Assembly (NCBI GenBank): GCA_965198045.1
Contig: CBDAOL010000006.1
Span: 1-64,000 of the forward strand
Direction: 5' to 3'
Length of the DNA: 64,000 bases
DNA from: CBDDEC01 sp965198045
GTDB taxonomy: Bacteria > Chloroflexota > Dehalococcoidia > UBA2979
Shown here piece by piece: positions 43,218-51,100 of this stretch; within the stretch, counting starts at the first letter, position 1, and each line of letters starts with the position of its first letter. The notes below the pieces were generated by a model, which was given only the letters and a program-made list of their open reading frames with translations, ran no database searches and was not told where the DNA came from. Position numbers and translations under genes: made by a program.

Positions 43218-43303
43218 GGTGGTAGCAGGGGCCGGATTTGAACCGGCGACCGACGGCTTATGAGTCCGTCGCCCTATGAGTACAACTATGGAACCTTCAC
43301 CTG
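43218..43303 (-). repeat. 86-bp repeat with 3' tRNA fragment, copy 2 (right junction)
   Basis: Identical to 35674-35759. It carries the anticodon arm (CAU), T-arm and acceptor 3' strand with CCA of a tRNA, fused at its other side to the capsid gene N-terminal part, whose frame runs in for a few codons and ends at TAG 43286. Confidence 0.85.
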
Positions 43304-43519
43304 CGTCAGCGTCGGCGTGCTCTCGTTCCAGGTGTCGCCCACGCCGCGGAACTCCGCCGTCGCCGGCGTGTTCTCGCGGTTGTAGCTCAGCCCGTTGCCC
43401 ACGATTTCGCTAAACGGCATTCGCTGCAGGACCGGGCTGTCCTTGACCACGGTTTCGATCACGCCCTCCAGCAGGACGTCGTTGGACAGCCGTGCCCCAT
43501 CGATCAGGCTTAGCGCCAT
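43286..43519 (-). pseudogene. Phage major capsid protein, N-terminal part
   Basis: 77 residues: MALSLIDGARLSNDVLLEGV, VLQRMPFSEIVGNGLSYNRE and FRGVGDTWNESTPTLTQV, ending in KVP and a stop supplied by the tRNA-fragment repeat. This is the N-terminus of a HK97-fold major capsid protein. The C-terminal part, starting at the same TLTQV, is at 21497-22076. Joining the two halves restores a protein of normal length apart from frameshifts. A LexA-type box lies 58 bases upstream of the start. Confidence 0.82.
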
Positions 43520-43576
43520 CAGTACCCCTCTCTCACACAGTCGTCGGTGAACCGTCGTGCGAGGGGCACTCTATGC

Positions 43577-43588
43577 GAACCTATGTTC
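43577..43588. promoter_or_regulatory. Perfect LexA-type box upstream of the capsid gene
   Basis: GAACCTATGTTC, exact GAAC-N4-GTTC. It shares the following GGATCA with the boxes at 22089 and 35802. Position upstream of the capsid start suggests that phage head genes were induced by DNA damage or controlled by a phage repressor with LexA-like specificity. Confidence 0.65.
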
Positions 43589-43683
43589 GGATCACAAGGC
43601 GAAGGTGTCACCGCAGAGTCGGCGCTCCTGCGAGCGCAGACGTACGCCCGATCGCCGGGCTCCGTGCGACGCTCGGCCAGTCG

Positions 43684-44136
43684 TTACCGTCGAGCGACTA
43701 GAGCAGCCTGCATCTCGCGCCCGCGGCGTGGCGTCTGCTTCCACACGGCGTCGCGCATCCAGCTGGCGCACTCCGCCTCGTCGGTGCAGGTGCACCCCTC
43801 GAGGTGGGCCAGCAGAATCTGCATCCGCGCGATGTGCGCCCGCTGGCGCTCCAGCTCTGCATGCTTCGCCTTCGCCAGCTCTTGCCAGCGCTTCGACATC
43901 GGCGTCGGCGCGGGGAAGGACTCAAACAGCGTGCGCACCTCTGCAAGCGTGAACCCCACCGCCTGCGCCGCCGAGATCAGCGTGAGGCGGTCCAGGGCAC
44001 CACTGTCGTAGCGTCGCCGCCCGTTGACTCGCTCCGATGGCACGACCAGGCCGATGCTGTCGTAGTAGCGCAGCTTGGAGGGGGCCACACCGGCGGCTGC
44101 CGCCACCTCACCAATGCCGTAGCTTCGTTCAGTCAT
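43684..44136 (-). CDS. MerR-family regulator with cysteine cluster
   Basis: 150 residues from ATG 44136. The N-terminal winged helix (YGIGEVAAAAGVAPSKLRYY, RVNGRRRYDSGALDRL) is typical MerR. A coiled coil (about 85-112) is followed by GCTCTDEAECASW, a Cys-x-Cys-x5-Cys cluster reminiscent of metal- or Fe-S-sensing members such as SoxR, though not the exact SoxR spacing. The divergent promoter at 44154-44184 has the 19-base spacer that MerR proteins require, so it probably activates 44210-44757. Confidence 0.85.
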   Translation of the reverse strand: MTERSYGIGEVAAAAGVAPSKLRYYDSIGLVVPSERVNGRRRYDSGALDRLTLISAAQAVGFTLAEVRTLFESFPAPTPMSKRWQELAKAKHAELERQRAHIARMQILLAHLEGCTCTDEAECASWMRDAVWKQTPRRGREMQAALVARR

Positions 44137-44153
44137 CCGCGACCGCCCTGGGC

Positions 44154-44184
44154 TTGACTTCAAGTTCACTTGAACTTGTACACC
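44154..44184 (+). promoter_or_regulatory. MerR-type promoter with 19-bp spacer and palindromic operator
   Basis: A -35 element TTGACT (44154-44159) and a -10-like TACACC (44179-44184) are separated by 19 bases, and the spacer contains TTCAAGTTCACTTGAA (44159-44174), close to the SoxR box. The overlong spacer is diagnostic for activation by MerR-family DNA distortion. Confidence 0.75.
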
Positions 44185-44209
44185 TGATCCCGAACCGGAG
44201 GCAACACCG

Positions 44210-44428
44210 ATGCTGCTCGATATCTTCGGCGCCGCTGCCGCCGCCCTCCTCGTCGTCACGTACGGCCTCGAGGCGCGGTCGCACTGGTACGTGCTCGGCT
44301 TCGCCGGCGCTTGCATCGGCGTCGCCCTCTATGCCGTCGCCACCGACGCCTGGCTGTTCGCGGTCCTTGAGGGCCTGTGGGCGGTCATCGCAATGCGTCG
44401 CTGGCGTCTGCGCACCGCGCTGGATTGA
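44210..44428 (+). CDS. Small two-helix membrane protein
   Basis: 72 residues, mainly two hydrophobic helices (about 3-21 and 30-58) with a basic C-terminus. It is the first gene after the MerR-type promoter and is followed 14 bases later by the CCPF-motif protein. A role in handling the MerR effector is inferred from position only. Confidence 0.65.
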   Translation: MLLDIFGAAAAALLVVTYGLEARSHWYVLGFAGACIGVALYAVATDAWLFAVLEGLWAVIAMRRWRLRTALD

Positions 44429-44442
44429 CGAAGGGGATTCCG

Positions 44443-44757
44443 ATGACCGAAGCCAACCTCACCTGCGACCTCGACGCCTTGAGCGCCGCCGACCGCGCCG
44501 AGCACGAGGCGCTCTCGCGGCAGCTCTACACGGCGACCCGCGACGTGACGCGCAGCGCCGAGGGCGTCACACTCGCCCTCGACGGCGGAGCGGAGGCACT
44601 GACGCTCGCCGCCCGCCGGGCTGCGCTCGAGACGCAGTGCTGCCCCTTCTGGCGCATCGAACTGACGTACGAGGCCGGCTCCACCGGCATCACCCTCAGC
44701 GGACCCGAGGCCGCGGCCCCGATGCTCGATGAGGTCGCGGCAGGCTTCGCGGGCTGA
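44443..44757 (+). CDS. Small cysteine-motif protein of the MerR cassette
   Basis: 104 residues from ATG 44443 behind AAGGGGA. It begins MTEANLTCDLDALSAADRAE and has a Cys-Cys-Pro-Phe motif (LETQCCPFWRIEL) near residue 64, as seen in small proteins that often accompany MerR-type metal regulators. A metal- or metalloid-binding role is plausible but not shown. Confidence 0.6.
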   Translation: MTEANLTCDLDALSAADRAEHEALSRQLYTATRDVTRSAEGVTLALDGGAEALTLAARRAALETQCCPFWRIELTYEAGSTGITLSGPEAAAPMLDEVAAGFAG

Positions 44758-44776
44758 GGCGAGACCCAGTGATGCC

Positions 44777-45290
44777 CTAGCGCTCACGCTCGCGGAGGCC
44801 GGTCGCGATCTTTTGTTGCGACGTCAGCACGTCGTGGTTCGCTCCGCCGCGCGCCGGGGCGCCGACGGGGAAACTGGCGCCCGAGGGGCCGTCGTCATCT
44901 CCTGCCTGCAGGCGATCGCGGATGCGTGCGACGGCACTGCGGGCGGCCGCGACCGACTCGTCGAGCTCCTCGAGCGTGTCGCCATTGACGAGGTCGGGCG
45001 GCAGCTCCGGCTCGGCGGCGAGGACGGCAGCGCGGAAGCGCGGTAGCGCGGCCTGGGTGGCTGACCGCTCCGCATCGAGCGCGGCCTCCGTCGAGGCGAG
45101 CCTGCTCCTCGTCTTCCGTCGATTCTGCCCCGCCGAGTGCATCATCGAACGCGTCGTCGATCACGTGGTCGGAGGCGGCTTCCTCCGCGTCGAGCGCGGC
45201 CAGCTCGGCCGCGGCATCGGAGGCCAGGGGCGCGCCGTCATCGTCGATCAGCGTGTCCTGCGCGAGTGTGGTGGCGTGGGCGTCGGTCAT
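44777..45290 (-). CDS. Phage scaffolding-like protein (one frameshift)
   Basis: Start ATG 45290 lies six bases after GAGGAG. The first 65 residues are very acidic (DDDGAPLASDAAAELAALD, DDAFDDALGGAESTEDEEQ), then after a frame change near 45085-45110 a coiled-coil region follows (LASTEAALDAERSATQAALP, DESVAAARSAVARIRDRLQ). Acidic N-terminus plus coiled coil, encoded just upstream of the capsid gene, is typical of phage head scaffolding proteins. The MerR cassette now separates it from the capsid start. Confidence 0.5.
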
Positions 45291-45422
45291 CGTCATCTCC
45301 TCATCGATCCGTGGTTGGGTGGTGTGGGACGCTACGTCGCACGCGCACGATCGCCGAGGCCTCGGTGGCATCCGGCTCGGCGGCGTGCGCACGGAGCCGA
45401 CCGAGCGACCGTCGAGCGCATC

Positions 45423-46182
45423 GTGCGTCGCTGGCGCGCCGACGCCGAGGTCGTGCGCCGCTGGGACCTCGACGATGGATCGTCGGCGACGATGACCGCC
45501 GTCGAGGTGGCGAGCGGCGCCGATCGCGAGCGGATCGTCGTGCGGCAGGCCGTCCAGGCCTGGCACGACGCCGCGAACGAGTACCGCGTGCTGACACACC
45601 TCGCGGCCACCGACGTGCCCGCGCCCGAGCCGCTGCTCCTTCGCCCGAGGTCTCGCCGACGGTCTCGCTGCCATCCACCGCGCGCCCTTGCCGGCGTTCG
45701 AACTGCCCTCGGCGGCCGCGCGCGCTGAGACGCTGCTCGGCCGCTCCGAGCCCTCGCCCGCGCGCGACGCGCTCGCCGAGGCCTGGACACTTCCAACAGC
45801 CGAGGCGCGACTGCTCCACGGCGACTACTGGCCATGCAACGTGCTCTGGAACGAAGGCGAGATCGCCGGCATTATCGACTGGGAGGACGCGGCCACGGGC
45901 GACCCGCTCTCGGACCTCGCCATCTGCCGCCTCGACCTCACGCTGATCGTCGGCGTCGATGTGCGCGACGCCTTCACTATCCACTACCTCGAGGCCACAG
46001 CGACCGAACCGGCGGCGCTCCCGCACTGGGACCTCGTCGCGGCCATCCACGCCGCGCCGCACCTCGACGAGTGGGCCGCCGGCTGGCTGGCGCGCGGCTA
46101 TGCGCACCTCGACGCCGCGGCGTTCCTCCGCGACCACACGGCGTTCGTCCGCGCCGCGCGCGACGCGATCGAGGCGAGCTGA
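45423..46182 (+). pseudogene. Aminoglycoside phosphotransferase-like kinase, deleted and frameshifted
   Basis: The N-terminal lobe (RWDLDDGSSATMTAVEVASG, NEYRVLTHLAATDVPAPEPL) and the C-terminal lobe with HGDYWPCNVLWNEG (catalytic Asp/Asn) and IIDWEDAATGDPLSDLA (metal-binding Asp) are in different frames, joined near 45645. The usual 40-50 residues between PEPL and LAAIHRAPLP are missing, so this is a deletion, not only an indel. The C-terminal half from 45688 is intact to its stop. Confidence 0.75.
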
Positions 46183-46433
46183 CCGCCGGCCGTCTTGCCC
46201 GCCATGCGACGATGGATCCCACGGCGGTCGCTCGCCGGGCTCGCGTGGGCGTCCTCGGACGTCAGCGCGGGGCCGTAGCGGCGGCCGGCGTCGTCGAGGT
46301 TTGCGCCTCGACGGCCCGCATTCATCGCCAACGAAGGCCCGACTGAGGGCGCAGGCGATGGGCGGGGGCTCCGGGTGACGGCCAGCTACTCCGGGCCTCG
46401 GGCACCCGCCCGAGGCGAAGTGGGAGGTTAGCA

Positions 46434-46691
46434 ATGGAGCCAAACGGACAGCCCCGCGAGTACAAAGTCGCGTACGTCGACTTCCGCGGGCGCATATCCA
46501 GCGACGGTGTGGAGTTCATCCGCCAGAGCGGGGAGCACCGCACCACATTCGTGTCTCGTTACCTCACGGCCCTGGGCCTTGAGGGCTGGGCGCTTGAGGC
46601 GACACATCGCCTCGGACGGCCGGACACCGGCTACTTCGTCCTCGCACGGCCCGCCGTGCAGGATGCAGCGGCCACGGAAAGCAGCAGCTAG
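46434..46691 (+). CDS. Small DUF4177-like protein
   Basis: 85 residues from ATG 46434, preceded by GGGAGG. The core YKVAYVDFRGRISSDG, RYLTALGLEGWALEATHRL and TGYFVLARP resembles small DUF4177-type proteins (strand-helix-strand with the LNxLGxEGWE motif). It stands alone before the second PEP-utiliser mobile-domain gene. Confidence 0.65.
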   Translation: MEPNGQPREYKVAYVDFRGRISSDGVEFIRQSGEHRTTFVSRYLTALGLEGWALEATHRLGRPDTGYFVLARPAVQDAAATESSS

Positions 46692-46866
46692 CGGTCCGCC
46701 GCTAGCGAGCCGGGAGGCCAGCGCCGCGATGTGCGGCGCGTTGGCAGCCCGGGCGAACTGACGTCCCGAAGCCCACCGGCCGCCGCGCGCGGTCGCGCCT
46801 GCCCTCGATGTTGCGTAGTCTCGCCGCGCGATCGGTGCGGTCGGAGCGACCGCAGAGAGGGCAGTC

Positions 46867-48468
46867 GTGAGCGCAGATACCGGCACGCAACCATTCGAGG
46901 TCGTCTGGGACGACCCGCGCGAAGAGCTGATGCCGTGGCGGCATGAGCGGTGGCACACACCGAACGTGATCTCGCCGCTGGGCGCCGACGTCACGCAGCG
47001 CATGATCTACGCCGGATTCAGGCAGGGCGCGGCGAACGACGGAGCTCCCTTCCGGATGACGTTGAAACGCGTCAACGGATTCGTCTACCTCGGCTTCCGT
47101 CCCCCGCTCGATCATGAGCTCGAGGTGAGCGAAGAGCTCCCGCCTGCCCGGGAGCGTCTCGATCGCTGGGAGAGCGTCTGGCTGCCCGAGGTCCAGGCGA
47201 TGCTCGAACGCCACGCCGCCTTCGACCGCGAAGAGGCCACCGACGAAGAGTTGCTCGCCTACTTCGACGGACTGAGCACCGATGTCATCCGGGCGTGGGC
47301 GATCCACGGCGCGCTTGAGTTCCACCAGCGCGAGCTCGTCACCTTCTGCCAGGAGCACCTCGGCTTCGATCAGGCGGCCAGCGCGCGTCTCGTGCTGGGT
47401 CTGCCGAACATGAGCCTCGAGGCCGATGCTGCCCTCCGAGGCGTCGCCGCCGTCGTCGCCGAGACGCCCGCGGTGCAGAACGCCCTCGCGCAGGCTGACG
47501 CTCTCGCCGCGCTGCGTGACACGCCAGAGGCCGGGCCGTTCCTCGACGCGCTGCACGACTACCTCGAGGCGTGGGGGCGGCGCAGCGACAACTTCATGGA
47601 GATGGCGTTCCCGAGCTGGACGGAAGATCCGACCACCGTCCTCTCGCTCGTGCGCATGTTCCTCGCGGCCCCGCGCGACGTCGAGGCGGACCGCGTCCGC
47701 CTGGCTGGTGAGCGCGAGGCGGCCGTGGCCGCGGCGCGCGAGGCGATACCGGATGACCAGCGCGAGGCGTTCGAGGGAGTGCTCGAACTCGGACAGCGCG
47801 GGGCCCGGCTCAACGAAGACCACAACTTCTGGATCGACCAGCAGACCATGCACTGGGTGCGCCAGACGTTGATCGAGATGGGCCGCCGCCTTGCCGATCG
47901 CGGCGTGATCTCCGAGCCCAACGACATCGCCATGCTCGGCCTCGACGAGGCCCTCGAGGCGCTGCGCTCCTCCGATGGCGACCTGCGTGGCCTGACCGCC
48001 GGACGACACGCCGAGATGGAGGCGTGGGCCGCGTTGGATCCGCCACCGACATTGGGTGCACCGTTCGAGATCCCGGAGGAGCTCGAGTCGATCTTCGGCT
48101 TCGGCGACGCGACGCGCGACGCCAACCTCGAAGCGCGCACGACCATCCGCGGTCAGGCCGCCTCGCCCGGCACGCACCGCGGCACCGCGCGGGTGATCAC
48201 CAGCATCGCCGAGGGCGATCGGATCACACCCGGCGACGTGCTCGTCACGGCCACCACCTCGCCGCCGTGGACGCCGCTCTTCGGCGCAGCCTCGGCGGTG
48301 GTCACCGATGCCGGGGGCAGCCTCAGCCACGCCGCCATCATCGCGCGCGAGTACGGCATCCCCGCGGTCGTCGGCACCTCGAACGCCACGACCCTGATCC
48401 CGGATGGCGCGACCATCGAGGTAGACGGCAGCGCGGACGAGGTGCGGGTGGTCGTCGAGGAGGGCTAG
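46867..48468 (+). CDS. PEP-utiliser mobile-domain protein, copy 2
   Basis: 533 residues, intact, GTG start at 46867. It pairs with the protein at 8989-10525 along its length: N-terminal FEVVWDDPREELMPWRHE, a long helical middle part, and a C-terminal phosphohistidine domain (GTARVITSIAEGDRITPGD, GGSLSHAAIIAREYGIPAVV). Neither has an ATP-grasp domain or a PEP barrel. A typical mobile domain shuttles a phosphate on this histidine, so another subunit must supply or accept it; rifampin phosphotransferase, PEP synthase and phenylphosphate synthase are family precedents. No partner is adjacent. Confidence 0.85.
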   Translation: MSADTGTQPFEVVWDDPREELMPWRHERWHTPNVISPLGADVTQRMIYAGFRQGAANDGAPFRMTLKRVNGFVYLGFRPPLDHELEVSEELPPARERLDRWESVWLPEVQAMLERHAAFDREEATDEELLAYFDGLSTDVIRAWAIHGALEFHQRELVTFCQEHLGFDQAASARLVLGLPNMSLEADAALRGVAAVVAETPAVQNALAQADALAALRDTPEAGPFLDALHDYLEAWGRRSDNFMEMAFPSWTEDPTTVLSLVRMFLAAPRDVEADRVRLAGEREAAVAAAREAIPDDQREAFEGVLELGQRGARLNEDHNFWIDQQTMHWVRQTLIEMGRRLADRGVISEPNDIAMLGLDEALEALRSSDGDLRGLTAGRHAEMEAWAALDPPPTLGAPFEIPEELESIFGFGDATRDANLEARTTIRGQAASPGTHRGTARVITSIAEGDRITPGDVLVTATTSPPWTPLFGAASAVVTDAGGSLSHAAIIAREYGIPAVVGTSNATTLIPDGATIEVDGSADEVRVVVEEG

Positions 48469-48528
48469 CGCCTACGGCGTCACCATCTCGCCGACCTCGA
48501 GATCGATGATGGTCTCGCAGCTGATGAA

Positions 48529-48954
48529 CTAGTCGACACCGGGACCGCCGGTGCAGGTGTCCATGCCCATCCCGCCGTAGAGCCGGTCGTCACCGTTGGT
48601 CTCGCGCAGCTCGTCGTCCCCGTCTCCACCCAGCAGGACATCATTGCCGCCGGTCCCGTTCAGCCGGTCCGCACCTCCGCCGCCGACGATGCAGTCGTCA
48701 TTGTTGCCGCCGTTGATCATGTCGTCACCCGCGGTCCCGAGGATGAGGTCGCTCGCCCCCGTGCCCCCGCCGCCGACCACAAGCACGGTGAGCGGCAGAC
48801 CAGCGCACTCCGGCGACGCAAAGTCGGCGGGGACCGTCGGCGTCGTGGTGTCATCGGCGAACGAGTCCACCACCACGTTCACGTTCGCGTTGCCCACCGC
48901 GATCGCGGCGTAGCCAAGCCCGAGGAGCACAGCCACCGCCAGCACGACTCGCAT
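48529..48954 (-). CDS. Secreted RTX (hemolysin-type) calcium-binding repeat protein
   Basis: 141 residues. An N-terminal hydrophobic signal (VVLAVAVLLGLGYAAIAVG) is followed, from about residue 70, by RTX nonapeptide-type repeats (GTAGDDMINGGNNDD, GGGGADRLNGTGGNDVLLGG, GDGDDELRETNGDDRLYGG), which wind into a calcium-filled beta roll. It begins 4 bases after the signal-peptidase stop and so belongs to the same operon. It probably is a secreted or surface protein processed by that peptidase. Confidence 0.85.
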   Translation of the reverse strand: MRVVLAVAVLLGLGYAAIAVGNANVNVVVDSFADDTTTPTVPADFASPECAGLPLTVLVVGGGGTGASDLILGTAGDDMINGGNNDDCIVGGGGADRLNGTGGNDVLLGGDGDDELRETNGDDRLYGGMGMDTCTGGPGVD

Positions 48955-48957
48955 CGC

Positions 48958-50466
48958 TCAGCCCGCCGGGGTGAAGCGGTATGCCGTATCGCCGTCGATC
49001 ACGACGTACTCGAGGCTGTGCCGGGAGGACAGCTCGAGCACCATCCCGGCGCGCTGCTCGGCGACCGCGGTCAGATCCTCGATGCCCTCGACCTCCACGA
49101 TCCGCAGCGGGAGTCGCGGCGCGGTCTCCGTGCGTGCCAACAGGCGCCCCAGGCGGGCGCGAATCGGGCCGCCCGGCCGGTCTCGGCGCGTGCGGAACGT
49201 GGCGACCGCGACCGCGAGCAACACCACGCCGCCGACGACCGCGCCGCCGATGCCCACCGGCACCAGGTTCTCGATCGGTGTGTCGCCGAACAGCGGCACG
49301 GCGGCCTGTCGAGGAACCTCGATCGGCTCGCGGATCGTCCCTGCGGCCGAGCCGCCGAGGCGTTCGACACCGCCCTGGAACGTGAGCCGCTCGTCATCGA
49401 TGGCGAACTCCAGCACCGATTCGGTCGCCCCCTCGATCGGCTCGCCCCTGATGCGCGCGCTGACGGTGCTCTCCCCGGTGATCGTGAAAATGTAGCGCCC
49501 GGAGGCCCCGCTGGCCGCCTCGAACTCCGCGATCAGGCCGTCGACGAGGTCGAGGTTGAGCGAGGTGTTGGTCACCGCACCCGATTCGACGAAACCGGTC
49601 GCCGAGGCGAGTTCAAGCGTTCGCGACCAGTCCGCCCCTTGCGCCACGACGGCGGTGATGCGATGGGTGCCGAGCACGGCGTCGACCGCGTGCTCCTCGC
49701 TCGGCGATGCGATCTCGGTGCGGAACCTCAGCGGCAGGTGCGTGGTGACCGAGCGGTACACCGGCGCCGGCGGCGCGAGCAGGTTGTCGTCGTACAGGCC
49801 ATCAACGGTCACCAGTCCGCCGTACGTGAGCTGCGAATCCACGCTGTACGAGGCGCTGACGAACGACGCCTCGGTCGTCCCACGCCAGAGCGGCGCTGTC
49901 GCCACGGCGATGCCCGCGAGCAGCACGAGCGCGCCGAAGATCGCGAGCTGCAAACCCACCGGCGAGTAGCGGCTGAGCGTCTCTCTGACGGCGTGCCGGC
50001 CGCGGGAGGGGCGGCGCGGTCGTTCGCCCTCGGACGGGGCCGCCCCCGTCGAGGCGAACCCGACCGCCATCCCGGCGACGAGCAGCAGGAAGATGCTGCG
50101 CGCCCTCGTCAACTCGATCGCGGCGCCAGCGACGCCCGGCGCACGCCGCCACGCGCGCCCGATGATCTCGTCGCTCGTCGGGTTGTGGAGGTCGCCCGTG
50201 CCGCGGTTGTCGCCCTGCGTCTGGTAGTAGCCATCGCGCTCAGCGATGACCCGGTGGACCGTGATGTTGTCGTTCAACACCGGGTCGACGAAGGCCACGA
50301 TGTCGCCGACCTCGTAGCGTTCCTCGCGGCGCAGCAAGACCAGGTCGCCATCCTCGAGGGCGGGCTGCATGCTGGTGCCGCTGACCACCAGCGGGGTCAC
50401 CTCACCGCCGAGGCGCGCTGATCCGATCAACCCCCAGACGGCCGCCAGTATGGTGATCCCCACCAC
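48958..50466 (-). CDS. SipW-type signal peptidase I fused to a DUF5305-like domain
   Basis: 502 residues. The first 110 residues are a signal peptidase of the archaeal/SipW type: nucleophile Ser32 in SGTSMQPALEDGDLVLL, His71 in TVHRVI instead of the lysine of bacterial LepB, and QGDNRGTGD with the acidic residues. After two more hydrophobic helices (about 125-145 and 172-192), residues 200-430 form an extracellular strand-rich part resembling DUF5305, then a transmembrane helix (about 402-424) and a cytoplasmic tail. SipW-type peptidases process dedicated surface fibre proteins such as TasA. GTG 50466 is the start used, but the frame stays open upstream and would add a longer membrane anchor. 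Confidence 0.85.
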   Translation of the reverse strand: MVGITILAAVWGLIGSARLGGEVTPLVVSGTSMQPALEDGDLVLLRREERYEVGDIVAFVDPVLNDNITVHRVIAERDGYYQTQGDNRGTGDLHNPTSDEIIGRAWRRAPGVAGAAIELTRARSIFLLLVAGMAVGFASTGAAPSEGERPRRPSRGRHAVRETLSRYSPVGLQLAIFGALVLLAGIAVATAPLWRGTTEASFVSASYSVDSQLTYGGLVTVDGLYDDNLLAPPAPVYRSVTTHLPLRFRTEIASPSEEHAVDAVLGTHRITAVVAQGADWSRTLELASATGFVESGAVTNTSLNLDLVDGLIAEFEAASGASGRYIFTITGESTVSARIRGEPIEGATESVLEFAIDDERLTFQGGVERLGGSAAGTIREPIEVPRQAAVPLFGDTPIENLVPVGIGGAVVGGVVLLAVAVATFRTRRDRPGGPIRARLGRLLARTETAPRLPLRIVEVEGIEDLTAVAEQRAGMVLELSSRHSLEYVVIDGDTAYRFTPAG

Positions 50467-50521
50467 GGTCGCGACCGTCGAGGCGGCGCTGGCGAGCCAC
50501 GCGCCTGCGTTCGGTCGGCCG

Positions 50522-50941
50522 CTACTGGGTGAGGATGATCCGCAGCGCCGTGGCAGTCGCGATCGTCACGCTGGTCGTGAAGGTACATGTGAGCGTGGAA
50601 CTCGCCATCGTACCCGTTCCGGTAGTCATGGTGAAGTTGTTGTCCACGATGATGGGAGCGACGCCCGTTGGCCCGAGGCCGATGGCCGCCTTGTTGGGCG
50701 CACCGCCGGACCCAGACGGCGTTGCCGTGAACGTAACCCGATCGATCTTTGAGGCGTCCGCCGAATCGACACGATACGTGATGCCGGAGATCGCGTAACC
50801 CGCGACAACACCCGCGCCGTCTCCCGCGGAGCTCTGAGTCGCAAACGTGTTCGATGCGGCCAGCGCCGAAGAGAGCACGAAGGCCAGGATCAACAGTCCG
50901 AGGATCAGGAGCAGCGGCGAACGCCGCGAGAGCGCGTACAT
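50522..50941 (-). CDS. Secreted TasA/CalY-like candidate substrate of the SipW-type peptidase
   Basis: 139 residues from ATG 50941 behind GGAAGGG. A basic start and hydrophobic core (SRRSPLLLILGLLILAFVLS) end at SSALAASNTFA, a likely signal peptidase site. The mature part is Thr/Ser-rich with alternating strands (SGITYRVDSADASKIDRVTF, TLTCTFTTSVTIATATALRI). Short secreted strand-rich proteins in front of SipW-type peptidases are often fibre subunits; no direct family match is claimed. It is the first gene of a three-gene operon. Confidence 0.7.
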   Translation of the reverse strand: MYALSRRSPLLLILGLLILAFVLSSALAASNTFATQSSAGDGAGVVAGYAISGITYRVDSADASKIDRVTFTATPSGSGGAPNKAAIGLGPTGVAPIIVDNNFTMTTGTGTMASSTLTCTFTTSVTIATATALRIILTQ

Positions 50942-51100
50942 GGTTGGACCCTTCCACGTCGCCGCATCCATTCGGCCGACGTCGAGATCCCACGCTAGCT
51001 CACATCTTCGTAAGAGACAGCACGAGAAATACCCAACAGTGGTCCCCAGTCCCCGTGATTGCCCGACAATCGCCGATGTGATACTGACCCGCGAGGTTGA

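Larger units (their letters stand above)
22066..43303. mobile_element. Tandem cargo units inserted in the prophage capsid gene
   Basis: The capsid gene is interrupted after TLTQV by 21.2 kb. The left junction joins the capsid C-part to end A (LexA-type box plus TetR relic), the right junction joins end B (small basic gene plus 3' tRNA fragment) to the capsid N-part, and an internal B-A junction lies at 35760. This is what two or more A...B elements integrated in tandem at one site would leave. A third, decayed tRNA fragment at 36083-36130 suggests an additional nearly empty unit. No recombinase gene is visible inside, so mechanism and element nature remain inference. Confidence 0.55.

Noticed and set aside
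22066..43303. An integron cassette array
   Set aside because: Units are many kilobases long with multi-gene content, the shared ends are a tRNA fragment and a LexA-type box, and no attC-like folded sites or integron integrase are seen.
49018..50421. A 467-codon plus-strand open frame opposite the signal peptidase gene
   Set aside because: It is an antisense shadow; the minus-strand protein has the catalytic Ser and His and transmembrane helices.
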